A stretch of 40,458 nt of DNA, from the NCBI RefSeq assembly GCF_014349155.1, contig NZ_JACSIT010000151.1, positions 1 to 40,458 of the forward strand, read 5' to 3'. Origin of the DNA: Neolewinella lacunae (GTDB lineage: Bacteria; Bacteroidota; Bacteroidia; Chitinophagales; Saprospiraceae). This document shows positions 1-6,911 of the stretch, piece after piece. The notes beneath the pieces were generated by a model that searched no databases, was not told the origin of the DNA, and saw nothing but the letters and a program-made list of their open reading frames with translations. Numbering within the stretch: the first letter of the stretch is position 1; the number at the start of each line of letters is the position of its first letter. The position numbers were made by a program, and so were the translations under genes.

Positions 1-19
1 ATTAGTAGTACTTTTCGGC

Positions 20-1477
20 ATGACTTTCGCAAAACTTAAGGCTGAAGTTGATAATCTCCGCCCGGCGCTTAGTGCTGAGGGCTTGATGCTTGTGGACTTA
101 TTCATGCCATTCTGCGAAGCTCAGCAAGCGACGATAAAGAAGCTTGAAGATAAGTTAGCGGTTACTAGTGGCAATAGTTCCAAGCCGCCAAGCAAGGATG
201 ACTTCAAGCCTACTAAGGCAAGGTCTCTACGGGAAAAGTCGGGCAAAAATCCCGGCGGTCAATCGGGGCACAAAGGAAGCAAGAGCCGCCTGATCGACAA
301 TCCCGACGAGATTATCCCCTACACGATCACCGCGTGCCCGGGCTGCGGATCTAACTTATCAGGAGTATCTCCGGATGGTTTTATTCGCAAGCAGGTGGAA
401 GATATTCCACCGCTAAAAACGATTGTTACCGAGCACAGGATTGAAATCAAGACCTGCCCATGCTGTGCCATCCAATGGCAGGCAGCTGGTTGCCCGGAAG
501 ATATCAAGCACGAATTCCAGTACGGCCCCAGAGTCAAAGCGATCAGTGTCTATCTATCAGCTTTTCAATTCATACCTGCTTTTCGGACCAAGCAGTTACT
601 GAAGGTTTTTGGCGTAAACTTGAGTACCGGAACGCTGGACAACTTTCGCAAGAGTGCTGCACGCCAATTACCGGAGTTTCTGGAGACGTTACGCTTTTCC
701 ATAATAGCATCCCTGTGCGGCTTTTTTGACGAGACGGGTATGAAGGTCAAAGGTATCGGACACTGGGTACATGTGGCGGCAACGGAATTGTTCAGTTTGT
801 TCATGATTCATCCCAAGAGAGGACGTGAAGCACATGATGAGATGGATGTGCTCACTTGGTTTGAAGGAATCCTGCACCGGGATGACTATCACTCTTATCA
901 TGCCTATCCCCAAGCCACTCACTCCTTATGTGTTGCCCATCTGCTACGTGACCTTATCTATGCTATTGATCGGGATAAACAGGGAGAATGGGCCGATCCC
1001 TTCATCAAACTTTTGCTCCAAGTAAAGCGACAAAAAGTCGAATCCTCCACCAGTGTCGTTGATCGCCGATGGCAGGGCCGCCACCGAAAAAAATACCGCG
1101 AGCTCCTTGCGATCGGGCTGAAGCAAAATCCTCCGGCCGTTAAAGAGGACGGGAGTACGCGCGGGCGAACAGCTCAAACCAAAACGGTGAACCTACTGCT
1201 GCGACTAAGAGACAATGAAGACGAAGTGTTACGTTTTATGACGCATGCATTGGCTCAGTTTGATAATAATCAGGCGGAAAGGGATCTGCGCATGAATAAG
1301 GTCCGTCAAAAAGTATCTGGAGGCTTCCGTTCGCTGGTCGCCGCCCAGGAATTTATGGACATTCGCTCCTTTGTTGCTACTGCAATAAAGCGGCAGGCGG
1401 ACCCGGTAGAAGAACTCGTTAACCTCTTCACTCCGGGAAATTGTGACTATATGAGGCTGGCTCGACACCCTGAATAG
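20..1477 (+). CDS. IS66 family transposase (TnpC type)
   Basis: The 485-residue protein has the IS66 TnpC layout. A coiled N-terminus is followed by the SGNSSKPPSKD signature (residues 50-60) and a zinc-binding region with CPGC (106-109) and CPCC (146-149). The DDE catalytic core follows, with candidate acidic residues D237 (FFDETG), D289 (RDDYHSY) and E420 (DNNQAERDLR). Family knowledge: TnpC catalyses transposition; classical IS66 elements also carry tnpA and tnpB, while the ISBst12 group has only this gene. Only 19 bases precede the start, so the left end and any partner genes lie outside the window. No terminal repeat was identified downstream. The frame is intact, so the protein may be functional. 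Confidence 0.93.
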   Translation: MTFAKLKAEVDNLRPALSAEGLMLVDLFMPFCEAQQATIKKLEDKLAVTSGNSSKPPSKDDFKPTKARSLREKSGKNPGGQSGHKGSKSRLIDNPDEIIPYTITACPGCGSNLSGVSPDGFIRKQVEDIPPLKTIVTEHRIEIKTCPCCAIQWQAAGCPEDIKHEFQYGPRVKAISVYLSAFQFIPAFRTKQLLKVFGVNLSTGTLDNFRKSAARQLPEFLETLRFSIIASLCGFFDETGMKVKGIGHWVHVAATELFSLFMIHPKRGREAHDEMDVLTWFEGILHRDDYHSYHAYPQATHSLCVAHLLRDLIYAIDRDKQGEWADPFIKLLLQVKRQKVESSTSVVDRRWQGRHRKKYRELLAIGLKQNPPAVKEDGSTRGRTAQTKTVNLLLRLRDNEDEVLRFMTHALAQFDNNQAERDLRMNKVRQKVSGGFRSLVAAQEFMDIRSFVATAIKRQADPVEELVNLFTPGNCDYMRLARHPE

Positions 1478-1592
1478 TTACGTTGTAAGTTCTAATACCC
1501 CAAGTCTTGCCATAGCGGCCCGGACTTACCCCCCACTCGTTCCGAACCACGCTGAAGTCGACTTACAGTATCGAAACTTCCGACTTAACCCA

Positions 1593-2101
1593 CTAATCTG
1601 TGTCATCTAAATAATCAGCATAAAAATCGGAATAGGCGTCAAATAAATAGTCGTGAAAACCCCAACCAATATTACTGGAGTCACTTACGACTTTACCTGC
1701 TCGGTAGGCAAAGTCGTTAAGCAAATTTTCTTTTCTCATCAGCTTCAATGCAGTAACATAAGTTGTCTGCATACTCAAATAAAACCCCTCGTCAATATCA
1801 CCAAATTCGTTCGTAAACTTCACACCAGTTTCAACGTAAAAGAGCAATAAATCTGCAACTAGTTCAACAGATGGTTTATTTTTTTTTAGTCGCTAATGGC
1901 TTGTTTTCCATCCTTCAGTTTGTAGCCAAAACCACGCTTTGGATAGAAAGCTTCAAATACTTTATCACGGTACTTTTTAAAAAGTTCCAAATCATTTGGC
2001 TGAACGTAAAAGTCAAAAAACTCTTTAGCCGATTTGTTATTTTTATACAAATCGACAATTAGGTTTATAAGTTTATCCTTATCAAGTTTTTCAAGTTCCA
2101 T
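1593..2101 (-). pseudogene. DUF6155 family protein, broken by a frameshift
   Basis: Two adjacent minus-strand frames together give one DUF6155-like protein. The 5' part (start 2101) reads MELEKLDKDKLINLIVDLYK and runs to GKQAISD, where a TAA stops it near 1886. The 3' part resumes in another frame as KPSVELVADLLLFYVETG and ends with YADYLDDTD at 1593. The junction is a run of nine A residues on the coding strand (1879-1887). One added base, for example a T before the run, would restore a continuous protein of about 169 residues, the usual family length. It may be a real lesion, a sequencing error in the homopolymer, or less likely a programmed shift. The function of DUF6155 is unknown. The frame is open for 63 more codons upstream of 2101, but that stretch resembles nothing I know. 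Confidence 0.75.
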
Positions 2102-2530
2102 TTTGACTTCTCTCAGTCCCATATTAATAATTTTGTACAATCGGCCTAGGATTTGAAGTGTTGCCCAGGCGGTGTATGGCATCAGGCAAATGGGAGGTTC
2201 CTCAGCACGGACAATGATCAGCCAATAACCAAATCTATGCTTTCCTCTCCGCCCATCCAAATCTTCAGGCTCAAAGCCATGGCCGATCACGCTTTTGCTC
2301 TTACTTCTCCAGCTGGAAGCTGCTGAGCCTTCGAGGAGATTCGGGCAGCAACTTGCGGCCCGGCTCGTTCCTTACAAGTGAGGGGTAGTGGTGGCTAACT
2401 ACCCTATACCCCCAACTATCAGGAAGCAAAAATCCCAACAAGCTCTTATATCACACCATACTACCCTACCCCTCTACACCATTCAAACGTAGTTGCAAAA
2501 TTCCAGGCGGATGGGAATCTTAACGATGAC

Positions 2531-2600
2531 CAACCGCCCCCGGAGGGGTCGAACCTTAATAACCTCGGATGTAGGATGCAACGCCTCCGTAATCCGGGGA
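2531..2600 (+). repeat. AACCTTAATAACC double-hairpin element, copy 1
   Basis: The sequence shows a CCCCCGGAGGGG hairpin, then GTCGAACCTTAATAACC, then a CGGATG...AATCCGGGG arm pair. It matches the better preserved copy at 4418-4484. The inner hairpin is decayed (AACGCCTCC in place of the GAAGCATCC loop). Confidence 0.75.
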
Positions 2601-2796
2601 GAGGAGGAACGGAAGATACACCGCATCCAGAATCCTAGGCACTCAGAGGCAGACCACCGCCAAGCGCAGTAAATCCATCAATGGGCAGAAACGAACCTCC
2701 GGTCCAAATAGTCAGGCTAAAGCCGCGACAATAACCACAAATAACTCCCTGGGTAAAAAAAGGACCACCAGTCCAAACATCCAGGTAACAGCAACT

Positions 2797-2860
2797 ACTT
2801 AGTGCAACCTTAGTGCCCTTAGTGATATAAGTGGTTCAAAAAAAGAACTGCGCAGCAGCC
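2797..2860 (-). repeat. ACTAAG-ladder repeat with hairpin
   Basis: Three CTTAGTG-type units are followed by GTGGTTCAAAAAAAG and a small palindrome (CTGCGCAG). Read on the minus strand this is a hairpin, a T tract, GAACCAC and then ACTAAG units. It is the same arrangement as at 8791-8885, 16066-16100, 19385-19499 and 40333-40368. Confidence 0.7.
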
Positions 2861-2899
2861 AAGGTCGGGCTGAAGCCGCCCCGATACCTTCAAAAACCC

Positions 2900-3625
2900 C
2901 TACCGCTTCCCCCAAACCTCATGAATCGGCACCCCTTTGCTGCTCAAGCCCCGGTGCACCCAATCCCCGTTTTTGAGCGCAAAGTCGAAGCTGAGCTGCT
3001 GCCCTACCCTACTCGCATCCCGGCTAAAAAATTCGATTTTCTCAATGTACAGGCCATTCTCATCGGTGGTGTACCGCCCGCCGCCAGTGCCCATAAACTG
3101 CCGGGTCTCGGTGTTGTAAGCGATCCACTGAAAGCGGGTGCCGGAGAGGATTTTCATCGTTTTGCGCGGACCGCTCCGGCGGGCACTGAGGTCTTGCAAA
3201 GTTTCCCCCTGCATCCGGCCGATGATTTCCCATGCTCCGGCCAGCGCGCCCGGGGCGTTGTCGTCTACACGGGTCCAGACCTTGTCCTGGTTGAAAATAA
3301 GCACATCACCCGTAAGCTGGTAGGGCATCGTAGCAACGCCGCCCACCTGCAGGGAGTCGGAAGAGTCAAACTCGTACGTGATGCTGAACTTCTCCCAGTC
3401 GGCCCGCCAGCTGCCACCCAGGGTGGCTATGAAGTCTCCATCCTCCGGGTTATAAGCCGCCATGCTCAGGTAACCATCGGCAATGATCATGCTGAGCTTG
3501 GAGTTGCGTCCCTGCCCGTCAACGAAGTCCGACTCCCAGGCCCCCAGAAATTTAGTGGCGGCAGACTGGGCCAGCAACGGGCAAAAGCCGCCAAAAAGCA
3601 AGCAGAAAAACAGAATAGTACGCAT
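2900..3625 (-). CDS. Secreted protein with repeated lipocalin-like (DUF4488-like) domain
   Basis: The start at 3625 gives a 241-residue protein with a clear signal peptide (MRTILFFCLLFGGFCPLLAQ), so it is exported to the periplasm or cell surface. Two related halves can be seen. The first has FLGAWESD...GYLSMAAYN...FIATLGGSWR...YEFDSSDS (about residues 25-110). The second has LAGAWEIIGRM...FQWIAYNTETRQFMGTGGGRY...IEFFSRDASRVG (about 130-220). Each half has the LxGxW opening of small lipocalin-like barrels. Bacteroidota genomes carry many such proteins annotated only as membrane or secreted protein. No catalytic residues were recognised, and the function is unknown. The 22 in-frame codons upstream of 3625 would bury the signal peptide, so that longer start was rejected. 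Confidence 0.8.
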   Translation of the reverse strand: MRTILFFCLLFGGFCPLLAQSAATKFLGAWESDFVDGQGRNSKLSMIIADGYLSMAAYNPEDGDFIATLGGSWRADWEKFSITYEFDSSDSLQVGGVATMPYQLTGDVLIFNQDKVWTRVDDNAPGALAGAWEIIGRMQGETLQDLSARRSGPRKTMKILSGTRFQWIAYNTETRQFMGTGGGRYTTDENGLYIEKIEFFSRDASRVGQQLSFDFALKNGDWVHRGLSSKGVPIHEVWGKR

Positions 3626-3697
3626 GGTTTGCCAGAATTTACGGAGCAAAGGTAAGCCATCCTCCAAAGCAAAGAACCACGCTCGGCCCATACTTAG

Positions 3698-3705
3698 TAT
3701 CTTTG
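3698..3705 (+). promoter_or_regulatory. Candidate -7 element TATCTTTG
   Basis: It matches the Bacteroidota TAnnTTTG -7 consensus and lies about 90 bases before the Nudix-like gene. No clear TTG -33 box was seen, so the assignment is tentative. Confidence 0.45.
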
Positions 3706-3796
3706 CGGTGAACGAAAAGTATTTTCTCCCGTTACGCAGGTATAGCCTCTCCCCTTCGGTAGAGCATCCTCCAACGGTACACGCAATTATCTTCCC

Positions 3797-4183
3797 TTGG
3801 GTTTACGTAAAACAGCTCGCCTCATCATCTACCGCTTCCGCGAGCGGGGCCTCGAAGTGTTCCTGCTCAATAAGTCCGACGAATGGGGCCTCCCCGGTGG
3901 AGACCTAGACATGGAATCCGGCCAGGACCTCATTGAACTGGAGATGAGCGACGAAAGCGAACACGCCGTTGCCGTCGAAGGCGATTGGCACGAAATCCCC
4001 TCTCTCAAGCAGATGCTCTTCGAAGAGTCCGCCGAATTCGCCGAACGCCTTAAAGACCTCGAAGCGGGAACTTTCGTAAGCATCAAAGAGGCCCTGAAGA
4101 GCAGACTCACCCCGGGCCAAATCACCTTCCTCCGCGAACTCCGCGAAGTGATCACCGACCGCAATTCGGTCCGCGACCTTTAG
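3797..4183 (+). CDS. Nudix-like protein lacking the Nudix box
   Basis: The 128-residue protein opens like a small Nudix hydrolase: ARLIIYRFRERGLEVFLLN, then WGLPGGDL at residues 30-37. The catalytic Nudix box that should follow (G-x5-E-x7-REUxEExGU) is absent; the stretch reads DMESGQDLIELEMSDESEHA, with no REUxEE core. It is therefore probably not a typical Nudix pyrophosphatase. The rest is acidic and helical and ends in LTPGQITFLRELREVI. No ATG fits: the frame is open back to a TAG at 3743, and the best start is the TTG at 3797. Another non-ATG start slightly upstream is possible (NYLPLGLRK). The family is likely conserved; the function is unknown. Confidence 0.65.
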   Translation: MGLRKTARLIIYRFRERGLEVFLLNKSDEWGLPGGDLDMESGQDLIELEMSDESEHAVAVEGDWHEIPSLKQMLFEESAEFAERLKDLEAGTFVSIKEALKSRLTPGQITFLRELREVITDRNSVRDL

Positions 4184-4526
4184 CCGTAGGCTGCTGCGAA
4201 ACCCCACTTTTTCACCACTATGGCATTAAGGGCACTGAGCTACACTAAGGGCTTAAGTCAGCAAGAACACCGTGAGCGGTTCAACAACCCCTGACCCCGG
4301 TAGGAATACCCATCCTCCCTCCTGACCCCGGTAGGGGTACTCAGCTTCCCTCCTGACCCCGGTAGTCGTAATTCGCAACGCGCAAATCATAGACGGCTTG
4401 GGTACTCAGCTTCCCTCCTGACCCCGGTAGGGGTCGAACCTTAATAACCCCGGATGAAGGATGCGAAGCATCCGTAATCCGGGGATCCCCCACAAAGCTC
4501 CAGCAGGAAGTCATACCAAACACCAC
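4184..4526. repeat. 31-base tandem repeat array plus double-hairpin element
   Basis: The 13-mer CTGACCCCGGTAG occurs at 4291, 4322, 4353 and 4418. The first two intervals are exactly 31 bases; the third is 65, because about 34 foreign bases (TCGTAATTCGCAACG...) are inserted. The last unit leads into the double-hairpin element. A decayed ACTAAG ladder lies at about 4228-4260. No gene is present. Confidence 0.85.
4418..4484 (+). repeat. AACCTTAATAACC double-hairpin element, copy 2 (best preserved)
   Basis: Hairpin 1 is GACCCC-GGTA-GGGGTC (4420-4435). The spacer contains GAACCTTAATAA. Hairpin 2 has the outer arms CCCCGGAT (4448-4455) and ATCCGGGG (4477-4484) around an inner hairpin GGATGC-GAA-GCATCC (4459-4473). 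It resembles a REP/BIME-like extragenic palindrome. Confidence 0.85.
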
Positions 4527-5021
4527 TCACCCAGCCAAAGCCTCCAAAACCCCAAACCACCCCCCGTCAGTGATCAATGCCCCCTCCTCCATCAGCAGGA
4601 ATAGATCCTGGTCGCGCCCAATCGGCAGGTAAGCCCGTTCGGCGGCGTACAGTTTGGGGCGGACGCCCGCCGACCTCAGACGCGCAAACAATTCCTTAGC
4701 GGGAAGGTCTTCCTGCGTAAAGTCGAAGCTCGTTTCCTCCGGGAGAAACACGCCCCGCATCTCGATCTTGTCCGGCCCCGTTTTGTAGGTCCGCAAGTCC
4801 TGGGGACGGACGTGCAGGAGGTACTCCACTTTATCAATCACCCCGGCGAAGATGGTCTGCGAAAACTGCAGGATAAAACCTTCGGCCCGTTCCGGGTCGG
4901 CGGTCTTCATTTTTTCCCAACTGCCAGCGTCAATGCCGTGGACGCTCAGGAATTTGACGAACTGAGGTTTCAGTGGCAGGAGTTCCTCCAGGGTGAGGCG
5001 ACGAAATTTGCTTTCTTTCAT
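4527..5021 (-). CDS. DUF6495 family protein
   Basis: The start at 5021 gives 164 residues beginning MKESKFRRLTLEELLPLKPQ. The body matches my memory of the Bacteroidota DUF6495 family: FVKFLSVHGIDAGSWEKMK, then FSQTIFAGVIDKVEYLL, then a FDFTQEDLPA segment. It is soluble, with no signal peptide or membrane segment, and its function is unknown. It is divergent from the TerC gene. Its own TATGTTTG element (5029-5036) ends only 7 bases before the ATG, so the mRNA may have almost no leader. The frame stays open far upstream across the TerC gene, but that is an antisense shadow. Confidence 0.8.
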   Translation of the reverse strand: MKESKFRRLTLEELLPLKPQFVKFLSVHGIDAGSWEKMKTADPERAEGFILQFSQTIFAGVIDKVEYLLHVRPQDLRTYKTGPDKIEMRGVFLPEETSFDFTQEDLPAKELFARLRSAGVRPKLYAAERAYLPIGRDQDLFLLMEEGALITDGGWFGVLEALAG

Positions 5022-5028
5022 GGAGGGG

Positions 5029-5036
5029 CAAACATA
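5029..5036 (-). promoter_or_regulatory. Candidate -7 element TATGTTTG for the DUF6495 gene
   Basis: On the minus strand this reads TATGTTTG, a full match to TAnnTTTG, placed just before the start codon at 5021. A near-leaderless transcript would follow. Confidence 0.5.
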
Positions 5037-5048
5037 ATAAGTTTGGTG

Positions 5049-5056
5049 TAGTTTTG
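5049..5056 (+). promoter_or_regulatory. Candidate -7 element TAGTTTTG for the TerC gene
   Basis: It matches TAnnTTTG on the plus strand, back to back with the minus-strand element. It predicts a leader of roughly 110 bases before the TerC start at 5173. Confidence 0.5.
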
Positions 5057-5066
5057 CCCTTCGGGT

Positions 5067-5144
5067 GGGCAATTCCCGGGAGCTAAGCCAACAACTGACC
5101 GTTTGTTGCGGTTCGGGGAAATTGACCGCCCGCAGAAATTGCCC
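5067..5144 (+). promoter_or_regulatory. Structured 5' leader upstream of the TerC gene
   Basis: Nested inverted repeats are visible. The outer arms are GGGCAATT (5067-5074) and AATTGCCC (5137-5144), and the inner arms are CAACAA (5089-5094) and TTGTTG (5103-5108). TTCCC (5073-5077) can also pair with GGGAA (5116-5120), which suggests alternative folds. TerC genes in other bacteria are often under manganese riboswitches of the yybP-ykoY class, but I do not see that class's conserved core here. Confidence 0.4.
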
Positions 5145-5172
5145 TCCGTACACGATACCCAACTGAGAAACT

Positions 5173-6024
5173 ATGTTTGAATTACCCGATTTTGGCAGTG
5201 GTGCCGTCTGGCTTTCCATGCTGACCCTGACTTTCCTTGAAATCGTTCTGGGCATCGACAACATCATCTTCATCTCCATCGCTTCCGGGAAACTGAAATC
5301 CGAGGCCGATCGGAAACGGGCGACCAACATCGGCTTGATCCTGGCCATGGCAATGCGCATTGCCCTGCTCTTCGGGGTCTCCTGGCTCATTTCGCTGGAA
5401 GAACCCTGGCTGGAGTTCGACTGGGGCTGGGCCGAGGCCGGCTTCAGCGGCCAGTCTCTGATCCTCATCGCCGGGGGCATATTCCTCCTCTACAAAGCCA
5501 CTTCCGAAATTCACCACAAGCTGGAAGGGGATGAACATTCCGACGGCGACCCCGGCACGAGCAGCAAGGCCGCCAGCCTGCAGTCGGTCATCGTTCAGAT
5601 CACCATCATCAACATCGTCTTCAGTTTCGACTCCATCCTTACGGCCGTGGGGATGACCAACGGCATCGTCGGTGCCCTGGTCATCATGATCGCCGCCGTA
5701 GTGATTTCCGTGCTGATTATGATGCTTTTTGCGGTACCCGTCGGCAATTTCGTCAACCGCAACCCCACCATCCAGATGCTGGGCCTCAGCTTCCTCATCC
5801 TCATCGGCTTTATGCTCGTGGCGGAGGGCGCACACCTCGGCCACCTCAAAATCTTCGAAAGCGAAGTCGGCACCATCCCCAAAGGCTACCTCTACTTCGC
5901 CATCGCCTTCTCGCTGCTCGTCGAATTCCTCAACATGAAGATCCGTCCCGCCACCGAGCCCGGTAAGCAGGTAAAACTGAACACTTACGCTCAGGAGGCG
6001 GCCAAGCCCGACGGTCCCTTGTAG
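5173..6024 (+). CDS. TerC family integral membrane protein
   Basis: The 283-residue polytopic protein has about seven hydrophobic segments. TerC-family acidic motifs are visible: the first helix has LEIVLGIDNIIFISI (about residues 22-36), and a later helix has the matching INIVFSFDSILTAVGMTNG (about 145-163). Paired Asp/Glu in membrane helices are typical of the family. TerC proteins are linked to tellurium resistance and, in better studied members, to manganese export or metalation of exported proteins. The C-terminal helices (GLSFLILIGFMLVAEG; GYLYFAIAFSLLVEFLNMKIR) complete the domain. It is preceded by a possible structured leader and followed by a repeat element. The exact substrate cannot be told from sequence. 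Confidence 0.9.
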   Translation: MFELPDFGSGAVWLSMLTLTFLEIVLGIDNIIFISIASGKLKSEADRKRATNIGLILAMAMRIALLFGVSWLISLEEPWLEFDWGWAEAGFSGQSLILIAGGIFLLYKATSEIHHKLEGDEHSDGDPGTSSKAASLQSVIVQITIINIVFSFDSILTAVGMTNGIVGALVIMIAAVVISVLIMMLFAVPVGNFVNRNPTIQMLGLSFLILIGFMLVAEGAHLGHLKIFESEVGTIPKGYLYFAIAFSLLVEFLNMKIRPATEPGKQVKLNTYAQEAAKPDGPL

Positions 6025-6031
6025 CACAGGT

Positions 6032-6157
6032 GGGCGCTGTCGCAGGTGCAAGATTGCGTAATAAGGAGCAAGGATTGTCTTTGGAGAAGACGGCCCTTGC
6101 TCCTTGTCCTGACTCCCCCCATCGGGGGGCCGGGGGGGAGCACCTGCGACCGCGCCC
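6032..6157. repeat. Composite palindromic element bounded by 18-mer copies
   Basis: A reverse, degenerate 18-mer (6032-6049) and a forward one (6140-6157, one mismatch) face each other. Between them are the perfect inverted repeat AAGGAGCAAGG / CCTTGCTCCTT (6063-6073 and 6095-6105) and a CCCCCCATCGGGGGG hairpin. The whole 126 bases could fold into one cruciform. Confidence 0.75.
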
Positions 6158-6263
6158 TCATCAAACGGCTGTAATGGTTAAAGAAACGTTAGGATAGGTT
6201 CCGGAGGTTAAACCAAGGCAGGTTGCATCCGTCCAAGCAGGGTACCAAACAAAAAATACCAAT

Positions 6264-6824
6264 ATGCGTACCTTATTCTTCAGCCTGCTGCTGTTTTTTG
6301 CAGCCACATTCACCCTTTCTGCCCAAGGTGCCGAGCGCCCGGGCCGCGACAAAGTCCAGGACCGCGTCGAAAAAATGTACGGCAACCTGAACCTTACCGA
6401 CCTCCAGAAGCAAGAGATCAAAGCCCTCTACCAGGCGGAAAGAGACCAGCGCAAGGCAGAGCACAAAGCCTTCCAGGCCAAAGTTCACGCCCTGCTGACG
6501 CCGGAGCAACTTGAGCAGCTCAAAGCCAACCAGGCTGCCGCCATGGAACTCCGCAAAGCCCAGGGCAAGCCCACCCGCGAAGGCATGCAGGAGCGCTTCA
6601 GCAGCCTGAACCTCAGCGAGGAGCAGAAGGCTCAGATCAAAACCATCATGGAAGAAGGCCGGACGGGCGACCGCAGCCCCGAAGCCCGCAAGGCCCGGCA
6701 AGCCAAAATTGAGGCCGTCCTGACGCCCGAGCAGCGGGCCCAACTACAGGAAGAGCGCAAAGCCGCTATGGAGACCCGGCGGAGCCAGGGCGGCGGTCGC
6801 GGACCTCGCGGTGGCCAGCGCTAA
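6264..6824 (+). CDS. Periplasmic Spy/LTXXQ-like protein
   Basis: The 186-residue protein has a signal peptide (MRTLFFSLLLFFAATFTLSAQ) and is then almost wholly charged helix. Two tandem units are seen, each opening with LNL(T/S) and closing with LTPEQ: LNLTDLQKQEIKALYQ...LLTPEQLEQL (about residues 41-92) and LNLSEEQKAQIKTIME...VLTPEQRAQL (about 114-160). This is the LTXXQ pattern of the Spy/CpxP family, periplasmic chaperones or envelope-stress sensors in Proteobacteria. The tail is GGGRGPRGGQR. It stands alone in its transcription direction and converges on the helicase gene across a shared terminator. The role in this organism is inferred only. Confidence 0.8.
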   Translation: MRTLFFSLLLFFAATFTLSAQGAERPGRDKVQDRVEKMYGNLNLTDLQKQEIKALYQAERDQRKAEHKAFQAKVHALLTPEQLEQLKANQAAAMELRKAQGKPTREGMQERFSSLNLSEEQKAQIKTIMEEGRTGDRSPEARKARQAKIEAVLTPEQRAQLQEERKAAMETRRSQGGGRGPRGGQR

Positions 6825-6850
6825 GCACCGGAACACATCCCGATTCAACG

Positions 6851-6889
6851 AAAAATGCCCGGGCGACTGTGAAGTCACCCGGGCATTTT
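6851..6889. terminator. Bidirectional terminator
   Basis: The palindrome AAAATGCCCGGGYGACT / AGTCRCCCGGGCATTTT has a long GC stem, with an A tract on one side and a T tract on the other. It lies between the convergent Spy-like gene and helicase gene and can serve both. Confidence 0.85.
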
Positions 6890-6911
6890 CTGTTAGTGGG
6901 AAGGAACTGGA

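Larger units (their letters stand above)
2102..2899. other. Gene-poor region with repeat fragments
   Basis: No convincing gene. It contains one copy of the AACCTTAATAACC double-hairpin element (about 2531-2600), GGCTAAAGCCGCGACAATA-type fragments near 2715-2735, and a ladder of TTAGTG units at 2797-2845. An open frame on the minus strand (2102-2290) continues the DUF6155 frame upstream but is unrecognised. Confidence 0.6.

Noticed and set aside
2102..2290. Upstream extension of the DUF6155 frame as part of the protein
   Set aside because: The family start fits the ATG at 2101; the extra 63 residues match nothing known and are more likely open by chance or from another fragment.
4291..4430. 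Possible CRISPR array
   Set aside because: Only four 13-base repeats; most of the intervening sequence is itself repeated (GGGTACTCAGCTTCC), so it is a tandem repeat, and no cas gene is nearby.
4418..4440. tRNA T-arm-like sequence on the minus strand (GGTTCGACCCC)
   Set aside because: It is part of the GACCCC/GGGGTC hairpin of the repeat; no acceptor, D or anticodon arms could be placed around it.
5057..5172. yybP-ykoY manganese riboswitch
   Set aside because: The gene context fits, but I could not find the conserved core of that class; only the stems are reported.
5182..6051. Long open frame antisense to the TerC gene
   Set aside because: It mirrors the TerC codons; the product is low-complexity and acidic with no membrane or domain pattern. 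Similar antisense frames (6975-8030, 14696-16087, 38152-39582) are by-products of GC-rich coding DNA.
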